Below, piece by piece: positions 15,364-24,032 of a stretch of DNA of 64,000 bases. Below the pieces are notes generated by a model. It had not been told where the DNA came from, ran no database searches, and worked only from the letters and a program-made list of their open reading frames with translations. The DNA is from Streptomyces griseoruber (GTDB taxonomy: Bacteria > Actinomycetota > Actinomycetes > Streptomycetales > Streptomycetaceae): the NCBI RefSeq assembly GCF_001514205.1, contig NZ_KQ948769.1:242975-306974 (forward strand), read 5' to 3'. Both the position numbers and the translations under genes were made by a program. Positions within the stretch are counted from its first letter, which is position 1; each line of letters begins with the position of its first letter.

Positions 15364-15645
15364 ATGAATCCTGATGCTGAGATCGATCACGGAGCGCCAC
15401 TGACGCCGTACCGGCAGCTCGCCGAGATTCTGCGTGCGCAGATGAGGCGCGGCGACTGGCAGCCCGGGCGGATGCTGCCCAGTGAGGCTCAGCTCGTGCA
15501 GCGGTACGGGATCGCCCGCACGACGGTGCGGCGGGGGCTTGGCCTGCTGGCCGACGAAGGCTGGGTGTAAGCCGTTCCGCAGCGGGGGTGGTTCGTCTCC
15601 GACCCCCTCCCGCCCGCCCCCGACGCCGCCGTACCCCCTGCATAG
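15364..15645 (+). pseudogene. GntR-family regulator broken by an in-frame stop
   Basis: The ATG at 15364 opens a GntR winged-helix reading PLTPYRQLAEILRAQMRRG, then LPSEAQLVQRYGIARTTVRRGLGLLADEGWV. It stops at TAA (15568-15570). The same frame continues beyond the stop as AVPQRGWFVSDPLPPAP to a TAG at 15643, which is how intact homologues finish the wing (GWV-x-VPQRG-FV). A single base change, for example from a Tyr codon, would explain it. Unless read through, the product is a 68-residue HTH lacking its last wing strand. No effector domain was present in any case. Confidence 0.75.
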
Positions 15646-15711
15646 GCCTCGCACAGGCAACGGGCCGGAGGGGATCGCCGGGAACACCGGCTCCTCTCCG
15701 GCCCAGGACCG

Positions 15712-16278
15712 CTAGCCCAGCTTCCAGTGCTGGAACGGGCCGCCGTTGCACCCGAGCATGTACGCGTCGCCGCTGCCGTCGGCGTCCAGGCAGTTCGCGA
15801 GCGGCATGTCCCTGAGCTCCACGTCGTTCCAGCCCGTGCCCTTCGCCTGCCACAGCTGGGAGGCGTCGCCGCCGTTGCAGGGGAGCGTGACAAGCCCCAG
15901 CTGCTGGCTCAGGCAGGTATTGGTGGCCGTGTGACGGACCATGACGACGTCATAGCTGGCGTGGTAGACGATCTCCACCTGCCACTGCTGCCATGGGTTC
16001 CCCGACTGGCAGGTGTTCGTGTAGACCTCCCCCCGGCCGCTCTCGTTCGCGGGGCCGCCGTCGAGGCAGCGTCCGGTCTTCAGACTGCTCAGGTGGGCCG
16101 GCCCGAGGGTGGGCACCGCCGACGCGGTGCTCGCGCCGAAGAACGAGAACATCAGGCTGAGGCAGACAGTGAAGGCCGCCGCCCAACCCCGGAACGCGAA
16201 ACGCCCCAGACCGCGGGGCCGGGCCGACGCCCGCACCTTTTCCGAAGTGCCCGCGTCTAACGCCGCTTTGTTCAGCAT
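15712..16278 (-). CDS. Secreted single-domain ricin B-type lectin
   Basis: The product is 188 residues from ATG 16278 with a GGAG site upstream. A long signal region (residues about 20-55: basic stretch, FTVCLSLMFSFFGA core, ASTASA cleavage site) precedes one beta-trefoil of about 120 residues. QxW-type repeats are visible as WQQWQVE, SQLWQAKG and FQHWKLG, and CLD motifs as GRCLDGG and NCLDADG. These domains bind sugars such as galactose or xylan. No catalytic domain is attached, so this is a free extracellular lectin. Confidence 0.85.
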   Translation of the reverse strand: MLNKAALDAGTSEKVRASARPRGLGRFAFRGWAAAFTVCLSLMFSFFGASTASAVPTLGPAHLSSLKTGRCLDGGPANESGRGEVYTNTCQSGNPWQQWQVEIVYHASYDVVMVRHTATNTCLSQQLGLVTLPCNGGDASQLWQAKGTGWNDVELRDMPLANCLDADGSGDAYMLGCNGGPFQHWKLG

Positions 16279-16465
16279 GCTGTGATTTCTCCGCTTCGCC
16301 GTGCTCTGTCGTCGATGTGGTGGGCCTGTGTCACACGCCGCCACGGCCGGAGTCAACCACTGGCGGATTGCCTTGACGTTGTCCGCCGATTCCTCTTGGG
16401 GGGGGGCGCGGCCGGGGCAGGGGCGCGGGCGGCGCCCCTGCCCCGGCCGCACTGTCGGACCGCGG

Positions 16466-17689
16466 CTAGAACCGTTCCAGCAGCCAGGTGCACAGCTCCT
16501 CGGTCGGCAGCGTGTGCGGGGTCGTCGTGGACGAGCAGTGGAATTCGTCCACGCCGCTCTGGGAGGGGTCCAGGCCGTCGACCCTCGCGTACAGGTCCCC
16601 CTGCCGCGCGAAGTCCGAGATGTCGACCGCGCTGACCGACGGGACGAAGCACACGTGCGGTTGCCGCAGGTCCGCCTCGCCGCCGGCCTCGATCATCGAC
16701 TTCGCGAGGATCTCGTACGTCGCGAGCGTCCCGCCCGGTGCGCCGTCCAGCTCCGGGAAGTCGCTGGTGGTGATGGTGCGTTCGGTCTCCGGGAACTTCC
16801 GGTACAGGTAGGCGACCGTCACGTCGTCGCCCTGCGCCTGGGCGTAGAAGGTGGTGCCGGGGTAGCGGACGTCGAGCCGCAGTGTGACCTCGCCGGGCTC
16901 GACGTCGGGCAGCCCGATGCCGTCGCCGCGGCCGTTGGCGACGGCCAGCTTGCGCGGGATCCGCGGCCACTGGCCGACCCGGTCCAACTCGTTGAGCAGT
17001 GCCGTGCGTTCGGGGGCCACCCCGATCTTCTGGGTGGTCTTGTCGTAGTGCTGCCACAGCATCTGCCGCGCGGCCGGGCTGTTCATCTGCTGCGCGAAGG
17101 GGTGGGGCTTGAGGTCCAGGCCGTGCGGGAGCAGGTGCGCGAACGCCTGGACGCCCGCGGGGATGGTGGCGCCGCGGTGCGGGGTGTCGAACGAGAAGTA
17201 CACGCCCGTCTGGTGCTCGTCCTCGTGGAAGTCGGTCTCCATCCTGGCGAGGGTGTAGCGGGTGATCAGCCCGCCCATGCTGAAGCCGCCGACGATCAGC
17301 CGCTCGGAGCCCTCGCGGAGCTGGATGGCCTTGCGGATGGTGGCCTCGGCCGCCTTCGAGTTCTCCAGGATGGACGCGGTGCGGTTGTCGAAGCCGAGCA
17401 GGATCACGTCCCGGCCGCTGCGACGGAGTGCGGTGAGGAAGGGATGGTCCTCGCCGTCCAGGAACTGGTAGAGCTTGGCGAGGTCGCTCTTGCCGTGGTT
17501 GAAGCCGTCCGCGATGATCACCGGCCGGGTGAGGCGGCGGTCGTCGCCGGCGTGGAAGACCCAGGCGAAGCCCTTGTCGATGTCGGCGTCCCACACTTCG
17601 TGATCGGGGACGTCGATCGGCTGGCTGGGTGCGTCGAGCGGGTCGCCGATCCTGATCGGGCCGATCTGGGGCTCGGTCTTCTCGGACAT
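16466..17689 (-). CDS. Alpha/beta hydrolase, lipase/PGAP1-like
   Basis: The product is 407 residues. The ATG at 17689 is supported by a GAGGAG site seven bases ahead. The fold is marked by VIIADGFNHGKSD (oxyanion region), LLGFDNRTASILEN, and the nucleophile Ser137 in VGGFSMGGLITRY. FSFDTPHRGATIPAG follows and is typical of PGAP1/lipase-like enzymes that act on lipid esters. No signal peptide is evident, so it appears cytosolic. The upstream 17700-17760 stretch is relatively AT-rich and probably holds the promoter. Confidence 0.8.
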   Translation of the reverse strand: MSEKTEPQIGPIRIGDPLDAPSQPIDVPDHEVWDADIDKGFAWVFHAGDDRRLTRPVIIADGFNHGKSDLAKLYQFLDGEDHPFLTALRRSGRDVILLGFDNRTASILENSKAAEATIRKAIQLREGSERLIVGGFSMGGLITRYTLARMETDFHEDEHQTGVYFSFDTPHRGATIPAGVQAFAHLLPHGLDLKPHPFAQQMNSPAARQMLWQHYDKTTQKIGVAPERTALLNELDRVGQWPRIPRKLAVANGRGDGIGLPDVEPGEVTLRLDVRYPGTTFYAQAQGDDVTVAYLYRKFPETERTITTSDFPELDGAPGGTLATYEILAKSMIEAGGEADLRQPHVCFVPSVSAVDISDFARQGDLYARVDGLDPSQSGVDEFHCSSTTTPHTLPTEELCTWLLERF

Positions 17690-17881
17690 GGTCGTACTCC
17701 TCGTGGGAGGGGAGAGGGGGACGACAACATCATGTGGCATATTTCGGGCAAATCGCCTGTCGGAAAATTTCTGAAAGCCGTGCAACCGTTCCCGCCCCCT
17801 GTGTGTCGTACAGGGCGTCGGGACCTCTGGAGGGGGATCTGGGGGGATCGCGGGGGGTTTCGACAGTTGGAGGGGGCAAGC

Positions 17882-17913
17882 CGAGGGGCCCGGTCGACGG
17901 ACCGGGCCCCTCG
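17882..17913. terminator. Strong hairpin terminator
   Basis: A perfect 13-bp stem (17882-17894 with 17901-17913) closes a six-base loop. TTTT follows at 17917-17920 on the plus strand. It lies 36 bases past the rbsD stop and ends the ribose operon, insulating the lipase gene. Confidence 0.8.
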
Positions 17914-17948
17914 AAGTTTTCCCGCGACGTTTCAGCAGGTCAGCGTCG

Positions 17949-18338
17949 CTAGAAGAACACCCCGCAGCGCAGCAGCACATTCGCGTACGGCCGTGCCTCA
18001 CCCGTGCGGACCACCAGCCGCGCGCCCGCCGACAGCACCTTCAGTTCTTCGTGGGAGACGTACGCCAGCCGGGTGAAGTGCCCCGCCAGCAGCCTCGCCG
18101 CCGCCGGGTTCGCCTCCCGTACCTCCGAGGCCGCCGTCGCGCCCTCCACGACCAGTTCCTCCAGCAGCCCCTCCACCACCTCCGCGAAGGACGGCACCCC
18201 CGCCCGGAACGCGAGGTCGACCACCCGCGGCCCGTCGGGTATCGGCATACCGGCGTCGCACACCAGCACCCCGTCCCCGTGCCCCAACTCGGCCAGTGCC
18301 CCGGACAGATGACGGTTGAGGATTCCGGTCTTCTTCAC
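17949..18338 (-). CDS. rbsD: D-ribose pyranase
   Basis: The product is 129 residues starting MKKTGILNRHLSGALAELGHG, with the conserved CDAGMPIP loop and the C-terminal ARPYANVLLRCGVFF. RbsD interconverts the beta-pyranose and beta-furanose forms of ribose so that ribokinase can use it. The GTG start overlaps the rbsK stop by four bases. It is the last gene of the operon. Confidence 0.95.
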   Translation of the reverse strand: MKKTGILNRHLSGALAELGHGDGVLVCDAGMPIPDGPRVVDLAFRAGVPSFAEVVEGLLEELVVEGATAASEVREANPAAARLLAGHFTRLAYVSHEELKVLSAGARLVVRTGEARPYANVLLRCGVFF

Positions 18339-19234
18339 AGCGCGTCGACCTCCTCGGCCGTGGGGAAGGACACCTGGGCGCCCTCCTTGGTGACAGCGGC
18401 CGCCCCGACCCGGGCGGCGTACGCGGCGGCGACGGCGGGCGGCTCGCCGAGACCCAGCCGCCAGGCCAGCGCCGCGGTGAACGCGTCGCCCGCCCCGGTC
18501 GTGTCCACGGCCGCGACCCGCACGGCCGGAATCCGGGCGGTCCCGTCCGCGTCCGCCACCAGCGCGCCCCGCGCCCCCAGGGTGACGACCACCGAGCGCG
18601 GTCCGAGAGCGAGCAGTTCCCGCGCCCAGTCCTCCGGTTCGGGGCCCGCGAGGTCCCCGAGCACCACGCGCGCCTCGTGCTCGTTCACGATCAGCGGGTC
18701 GCAGGCGGCCAGCACCTCGGCGGGCAGCGGCCGGGGCGGTGACGGGTTCAGGACGAACCGGCTGCCGGGAGCCAGACTCCGTACGGTCTCCACGACCGTC
18801 TCCAACGGGATCTCCAGCTGCGCCGAGACCACCCGGGCGGCCCGGAACAGGCTCCCGGCCGCCCGGACGTCGGCGGGGCTCAGCCGGCTGTTGGCACCCG
18901 GTGAGACCACGATGCTGTTGTCCCCGGACGGGTCCACCGTGATCAGCGCGACCCCGGTGGGCGCCCCGCCGGTGAGGATGCCGGCGGTGTCGACGCCGGC
19001 CGCTCGAAGGGAGTCGCCGAGCAGCCGGCCGTGCGCGTCGTCGCCGACCCGGGCCAGCAGCGCCGTACGGGCCCCCAGACGGGCGGCCGCGACAGCCTGG
19101 TTGGCGCCCTTGCCACCCGGGTGGGTGGCCAGGTCGGAGCCGAGGACCGTCTCGCCGGCCGCCGGGCGGCGGTCGACGCCGATCACCAGGTCGGCGTTGG
19201 CCGACCCTACGACCAGCAGGTCGTAGCCGTGCAT
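18335..19234 (-). CDS. rbsK: Ribokinase
   Basis: The product is a 299-residue PfkB-family kinase. It has the N-terminal VVGSANADLVIGVDRRPAAGETVLG ribose-binding segment, the HPGGKGANQAVAAARLG motif, and the C-terminal DTTGAGDAFTAALAW anion-hole/catalytic Asp motif. It phosphorylates D-ribose to ribose 5-phosphate with ATP. An AAGGAAA site precedes the ATG. It sits between rbsB and rbsD and is translationally coupled to rbsD. Confidence 0.95.
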   Translation of the reverse strand: MHGYDLLVVGSANADLVIGVDRRPAAGETVLGSDLATHPGGKGANQAVAAARLGARTALLARVGDDAHGRLLGDSLRAAGVDTAGILTGGAPTGVALITVDPSGDNSIVVSPGANSRLSPADVRAAGSLFRAARVVSAQLEIPLETVVETVRSLAPGSRFVLNPSPPRPLPAEVLAACDPLIVNEHEARVVLGDLAGPEPEDWARELLALGPRSVVVTLGARGALVADADGTARIPAVRVAAVDTTGAGDAFTAALAWRLGLGEPPAVAAAYAARVGAAAVTKEGAQVSFPTAEEVDAL

Positions 19235-19301
19235 CGTTGTGTTTCCTTACGTCGGTTTCGGCGTCCCGTGCGGGACGACGTCAACGGGTGCGCGGACGAC
19301 G

Positions 19302-20234
19302 TCAGGAGGCGAACTCGGCGATGTTCGCCGAGGTGACGACCTTGACCGGCACCTTGACCGTCGTGTCGACCTTCTTGCCCTTGGCGGCCTTCACGGCGTT
19401 CTCGACGGCCAACTGGCCCAGCAGCTTGGGCTGCTGCGCCACCGAGGCGAACAGTGTGCCCGCCTTGACCGCGGTCAGTCCGTCCGGCGTGCCGTCGAAG
19501 CCGACGACCTTGACCGTCTTGCCCGCCTTGCTGCCCAGGGCCTTGATCGCGCCGAGCGCCATCTCGTCGTTCTGCGCGAAGACACCGGTGATGTCCGGGT
19601 GGGCCTGCAGCAGGTTGGTGGTGACGTCCAGGCCCTTGGTGCGGTCGAAGTCGGCCGGCTGCGAGGCGACGACCTTGATGTTCGGGTAGGCCTTCAGGCC
19701 CTCGGTGAAGCCCTGGCCGCGCTCGTTGGCGGCCGAGGTGCCGGCGGTGCCCTGGAGGACGAGGATGGTGCCCTTGCCGCCGAGCGCCTCGGCGATGGTC
19801 TGGGCGGCGAGCTTGCCGCCGGCGACGTTGTCCGAGGCGACGGTGGTGGCGACCGTGGCCTTGTTGACCGTGCGGTCGGCGGCGACGACGGGGATGTTCG
19901 CGTTGTTGGCGGCCTTGACGGACGGGCCGGCGGCGTCGGAGTCCACCGGGTTGATGATGATCGACTTCACGCTCTGGCTGGTGAAGTTGTCGATCTGGTT
20001 GGCCTGCTGGGAGGCGTCGTTCTGCGCGTCGGTGACGGTGAGGGAGACGCCCTCCTTCTTCGCCTCGGCCTGGGCGCCCTCCTTCAGCTGCACGAAGAAG
20101 GGGTTGTTGAGGGTGGAGAGCGACAGACCCACCTTCAGGTCGGAGGAGCCGGACGACCCGGAGTTGCACGCGGTGGCGGTGAGGGCGAGCGAGGCCATGA
20201 CGGCCGTGGCGACGGAGATCTGCTTGATGCGCAT
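19302..20234 (-). CDS. rbsB: Ribose ABC transporter substrate-binding lipoprotein
   Basis: The product is 310 residues. A lipoprotein signal ends at TATAC (Cys near residue 23). The periplasmic-binding domain starts DLKVGLSLSTLNNPFFVQLKEGA and continues with SIIINPVDSDAAGPSV, DRTVNKATVATTVASDN and FAQNDEMALGAIKALG, all typical of RbsB. It captures ribose outside the membrane and delivers it to RbsC. AAGGAA precedes the ATG at 20234. It is fourth in the operon, with 77 bases after rbsC. Confidence 0.93.
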   Translation of the reverse strand: MRIKQISVATAVMASLALTATACNSGSSGSSDLKVGLSLSTLNNPFFVQLKEGAQAEAKKEGVSLTVTDAQNDASQQANQIDNFTSQSVKSIIINPVDSDAAGPSVKAANNANIPVVAADRTVNKATVATTVASDNVAGGKLAAQTIAEALGGKGTILVLQGTAGTSAANERGQGFTEGLKAYPNIKVVASQPADFDRTKGLDVTTNLLQAHPDITGVFAQNDEMALGAIKALGSKAGKTVKVVGFDGTPDGLTAVKAGTLFASVAQQPKLLGQLAVENAVKAAKGKKVDTTVKVPVKVVTSANIAEFAS

Positions 20235-20311
20235 GACGGTTCCTTGCGGGTGAGGGTGAGCGTAGGGGTGCGGGGGGACCGTGGGGACTGGGGACGGAGA
20301 CGCGGCGGCGG

Positions 20312-21286
20312 CTACGAGCGCCGGCGCAGCGTGTCCAGCAGGACGGCGAGCGCGATCACGACGCCGATGACGACCTGCTGCCAGAAGGCGGAGACCGACA
20401 GCAGGTTGAGGCCGTTGCGGAGCACCGCGAGGATCAGCGCGCCGATGAGGGTGCCCGACGCCTTGCCGACGCCGCCGGAGAGGCTGGCGCCGCCGATCAC
20501 GACCGCGGCGATGGCGTCGAGTTCGTATCCGTACGCCGCCTGCGGCTGGGCGGAGGCCAGCCGGGAGGCGAGGACGATGCCCGCGATGGCGGCGAAGGCG
20601 CCGGCCAGGGCGTAGATGACCAGCTTCTGGCGCTTGACGCGGATGCCGGAGAGCCGGGCGGCCTCCTCGTTGCCGCCGATCGCGTACATGGCGCGGCCGA
20701 TGTACGTGCGGTTCAGGACCACGGCGGTGATCAGACCCATCACGATCATCACCAGGACCGGTACCGGCAGCCAGCCGCCGATGGTGGTGCCCAGATTCGA
20801 CACGGAGTCGGGGAAGGCGATCGGGCTGCCCTGCGAGATGACCAGGGCGAGGCCGCGGCCCACCGACAGCATCGCCAGGGTCGCGATGAAGGGCGGCAGC
20901 TTGCCGAAGGAGATGAGCGCGCCGCTGATCAGTCCGCTGCCGACGCCGGTGGCGATGGCGAGCAGGACCGCGATCCACACCGGGACGCCCTGGTCGGTGG
21001 CGGCCCAGGCCAGCACGGTGGCGGAGAGCGCGGCGACCGAGCCGACCGACAGGTCGATGCCGGCCGAGACGATCACGAAGGTGACGCCGAACGCCAGGAT
21101 CGCGGTGACGGCCGCCTGGACGCCGACGTTGAGGAGGTTCTGGGTGGCCAGGAAGTCGCCCGACAGGAACGACATCGCCACGGCCAGGACGACCAGCGCG
21201 GTGAGGGCGCCGTTGTTGAGGAGCATCCGGCGCAGTGCGAGGGCACCACCCGTGTGCGTACTGCTCTTGAGCGTGTCAGTGGCCAC
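20312..21286 (-). CDS. rbsC: Ribose ABC transporter permease
   Basis: The product is 324 residues with 8-10 hydrophobic helices. It includes the family sequences VSAGIDLSVGSVAALSA, IGGNEEAARLSGIRVKR and GYELDAIAAVVIGGASLSGGVG. The GTG at 21286 is chosen because GGAGG lies six bases ahead; an ATG at 21301 is possible. It overlaps the 3' end of rbsA by 11 bases. It forms the ribose channel with RbsA. Confidence 0.93.
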   Translation of the reverse strand: MATDTLKSSTHTGGALALRRMLLNNGALTALVVLAVAMSFLSGDFLATQNLLNVGVQAAVTAILAFGVTFVIVSAGIDLSVGSVAALSATVLAWAATDQGVPVWIAVLLAIATGVGSGLISGALISFGKLPPFIATLAMLSVGRGLALVISQGSPIAFPDSVSNLGTTIGGWLPVPVLVMIVMGLITAVVLNRTYIGRAMYAIGGNEEAARLSGIRVKRQKLVIYALAGAFAAIAGIVLASRLASAQPQAAYGYELDAIAAVVIGGASLSGGVGKASGTLIGALILAVLRNGLNLLSVSAFWQQVVIGVVIALAVLLDTLRRRS

Positions 21287-22814
21287 GGGAGACCTCCACA
21301 TCCTTTGCTGCTGTGTCCGTTGCCGCGGTCGCGCTGACGGCCAGCGCCATGACGGCGTCCTGTGTTGCTTCCTGGGCGGAGAGTTCGCCCGCGATCCGGC
21401 CCTGGGACATCACCAGGACCCGGTCGCTCATGCCCAGCACCTCGGGGAGGTCGCTGGAGATCATCAGAACCGCGTGCCCGGAGGCGGTCAGTTCGTTGAT
21501 CAGCTGGTAGATCTCGACCTTGGCGCCCACGTCGATGCCGCGGGTCGGCTCGTCGAGGATGAGCACCTTGGTGTCGGCGAGCAGCCACTTGCCGATGACG
21601 ACCTTCTGCTGGTTGCCGCCGGACAGCGTCCGTACGTGCTGGTGCAGTCCGGCCATCCGGACCTTGAGCTGCCCGGAGATCCGGTCGGCGGCCCGCCGCT
21701 GCCCGGCCCGGTCGACGAAGCCCGCGCGGGTGGAGCGGCCCAGGGTGACCAGGCCGAGGTTCTCCTGCACGGTGGCGTCCAGCACCAGGCCCTGGCCCTT
21801 GCGGTCCTCGGGCACCAGGCCGATCCCGGCGTCCATGGCGGCGTTGACGTCCAGTCGGCGCAGCGGGCGGCCCTGCACCTCGACGGTGCCGGAGTCGTAC
21901 GGATCGGCGCCGAAGACGGCCCGGACGACCTCGGTGCGGCCGGCGCCGACCAGACCCGCCAGGCCGACGACCTCGCCGGCCCGGACCTCGAAGTCGACGT
22001 CGTGGAAGCTGCCGGCCCGGGTGAGGCCGCTGACCTTGAGCAGCGGCGCCCCGGCCTCGGCGCGTTCGCGCGGGTACTGCTGCTCGATGCTCCGGCCGAC
22101 CATGAGCCGTACGAGTTCGTCCTCGGGGGTGTTCGCCGGGACCTGGTCGACGCTGCGGCCGTCGCGCAGGACGGTGACGCGGTCGCCGAGGGCGGCGATC
22201 TCCTCCAGGTGGTGGGTGATGAAGACGATGCCGACGCCGTCGTCCCGCAGCCTGCGGACGATCCGGAAGAGCTTCTCGACCTCTTCGGTGGTCAGGACCG
22301 CGGTGGGCTCGTCCATGATCAGGACGCGGGCGTCGAGGCTCAGCGCCTTGGCGATCTCGACCATCTGGAGCCGGGCGATGCCCAGCTCGCGCACCTGGGC
22401 GCGCGGGTCGACGTCGACACCGACGCGGGCGAGGAGGTCGGCCGCGTCCGCGTTCATCCGCTTCCGGTCGAGGAGGCCGAAGCGGCGCGGCTGGCGGCCC
22501 AGGAAGATGTTCTCGGCGACGCTGAGGTCGGGAACGAGGTTGAACTCCTGGTAGATGGTGGCGATGCCGAGCCGTTCGGCGTCCTGCGCGCCCTGGACAC
22601 AGGTCTCGGCGCCGTCCACCAGGATGCGGCCCTCGTCGGGCCGGTAGGCGCCCGAGAGCATCTTGATGAGGGTGCTCTTGCCGGCTCCGTTCTCGCCGAG
22701 CAGCACGTGCACCTCGCCGCGGCGCAGATCGAAGTCCACGCTGTCGAGCGCGACGACGCCGGGGAAGGTCTTGCGTATTCCTTCGATACGCAGCAGTTCG
22801 TCCGGGTGGCTCAC
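21276..22814 (-). CDS. rbsA: Ribose ABC transporter ATP-binding protein
   Basis: The product is 512 residues with two ABC domains. The first has a complete Walker A (GENGAGKST near residue 40) and DEPTAVL. The second has LSGGNQQKVVIGKWL and DEPTRGIDVG. This tandem layout is diagnostic of the RbsA/XylG class. The GTG at 22814 overlaps the rbsR stop (GTGA) and has GAGGAG seven bases ahead. It energises ribose uptake. Confidence 0.94.
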   Translation of the reverse strand: MSHPDELLRIEGIRKTFPGVVALDSVDFDLRRGEVHVLLGENGAGKSTLIKMLSGAYRPDEGRILVDGAETCVQGAQDAERLGIATIYQEFNLVPDLSVAENIFLGRQPRRFGLLDRKRMNADAADLLARVGVDVDPRAQVRELGIARLQMVEIAKALSLDARVLIMDEPTAVLTTEEVEKLFRIVRRLRDDGVGIVFITHHLEEIAALGDRVTVLRDGRSVDQVPANTPEDELVRLMVGRSIEQQYPRERAEAGAPLLKVSGLTRAGSFHDVDFEVRAGEVVGLAGLVGAGRTEVVRAVFGADPYDSGTVEVQGRPLRRLDVNAAMDAGIGLVPEDRKGQGLVLDATVQENLGLVTLGRSTRAGFVDRAGQRRAADRISGQLKVRMAGLHQHVRTLSGGNQQKVVIGKWLLADTKVLILDEPTRGIDVGAKVEIYQLINELTASGHAVLMISSDLPEVLGMSDRVLVMSQGRIAGELSAQEATQDAVMALAVSATAATDTAAKDVEVSRGH

Positions 22815-23836
22815 GTGGTGCTCCTCAGGTCCTTCGGGGAAGAGGCGGCCTCGCCGCACGAGCGGCGCACGACGAGACGGGCGGGGAGGGTGACGGACCG
22901 CGAGGTCCGCCCCTCGATGCGGTCGACCAGGGCGCGTACGGCGGCCCGGCCCAGTTCCCCCGTCGGCTGGGCGATCGCCGTGATCGGCGGATCGGTGTGC
23001 ACGAACCACCGGATGTCGTCGAACGCGGCCAGCGCGATGTCGTCGGGAACGCGCAGCCCGCGCGCGCGGATGGCGTCCAGTGCGCCCAGGGCCATCAGGT
23101 TGTCGGTGGCGAACACGGCCTCGGGCGGCTCGGGCAGGTCGAGGAAGCCCTCGGTGACCCGCCGTCCGCTCTCGGCCTGGAAGTCGCCCTGGCCGATGTA
23201 GGCGTCCGGGAGGGGAAGTCCGTACTCGGCCATGGCCTCCCGGAAGGCCTCGATGCGCTCGCTTCCGGTGGTGGTGGCGGCCGGGCCCGCGATGATCGCG
23301 AGCCTGCGGTGCCCCAGCCCGTGCAGATGCGCCACGAGGTCCCGCACGGCGGCCCGTCCGTCCGCCCGCACCACCGGCACGTCGACGCCCGGGATCCACC
23401 GGTCGACGAAGACCATCGGCGTCCCCCCGCGCGCGGTGCCCAGCATCAGCGGCGAGCCGCCGTCGGTGGGGGAGACGAGCAGACCGTCGATCCGGCGGTC
23501 CAGCAGGGTCCGTACGTGGTGGTCCTGGAGATCGGGCCGTTCGTCGGCGTTGCCGATGATCACGCTGTAGCCGAGCGCGCGGGCCTCCTCCTCCACGGAG
23601 CGGGCCAGTTCGGTGAAGTACGGGTTCATCACGTCGCTGATGACCAGGCCGAGGGTGTGGGTCTGGTCGGTGCGCAGCGACCGGGCCACGGCGTTCGGGC
23701 GATAGCCCAGAGCCTCGACCGCGGTCAGCACCCGCGTGCGTGCGTCCTCGCTGACCGACGGATGGTCGTTCAGGACACGCGACACCGTGGCGACGGAGAC
23801 CCCCGCCTCGGCAGCGACGTCCTTGATGCTCGCCAT
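22811..23836 (-). CDS. rbsR: LacI-family ribose operon repressor
   Basis: The product is 341 residues: N-terminal HTH (SIKDVAAEAGVSVATVSRVLNDHPSVSE), hinge, and sugar-binding core (LGLVISDVMNPYFTELARSVEEEA). It is first gene of the ribose operon and overlaps rbsA by four bases, so it should be autoregulated. AGGAGGTGG precedes the ATG. Two identical 14-base sites upstream (23877-23922) are its probable operators. The inducer is presumably ribose or its phosphate. Confidence 0.93.
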   Translation of the reverse strand: MASIKDVAAEAGVSVATVSRVLNDHPSVSEDARTRVLTAVEALGYRPNAVARSLRTDQTHTLGLVISDVMNPYFTELARSVEEEARALGYSVIIGNADERPDLQDHHVRTLLDRRIDGLLVSPTDGGSPLMLGTARGGTPMVFVDRWIPGVDVPVVRADGRAAVRDLVAHLHGLGHRRLAIIAGPAATTTGSERIEAFREAMAEYGLPLPDAYIGQGDFQAESGRRVTEGFLDLPEPPEAVFATDNLMALGALDAIRARGLRVPDDIALAAFDDIRWFVHTDPPITAIAQPTGELGRAAVRALVDRIEGRTSRSVTLPARLVVRRSCGEAASSPKDLRSTT

Positions 23837-23876
23837 CGCCGCGCCACCTCCTTGTGGACTCGGTACATGATCGGCA

Positions 23877-23922
23877 TGGAATCGATTACATCCACGCGCA
23901 TGAAGGATTGGAATCGATTACA
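23877..23922. promoter_or_regulatory. Duplicated rbsR operator
   Basis: TGGAATCGATTACA occurs at 23877-23890 and 23909-23922, exactly 32 bases apart (about three helical turns). The core AATCGATT is palindromic, as expected of LacI-family sites. Both lie 40-90 bases before the rbsR start, so repression by a looped or cooperative dimer pair is plausible. Confidence 0.7.
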
Positions 23923-24032
23923 AGGGGGTTAATCAAGACTCCGGAGTGGCCGAAACCGGATCGTGATGAATCCAGGGGTGCGGCGATCGGACGCCCGACC
24001 GGACTGTCGGTGCCGGGCGGTACCGTCGGATC

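Noticed and set aside
14620..15650. Integrated element of the pSAM2 type, because of the GntR gene and small coupled genes
   Set aside because: No integrase, replication or transfer gene and no attachment-site repeat or tRNA is present.
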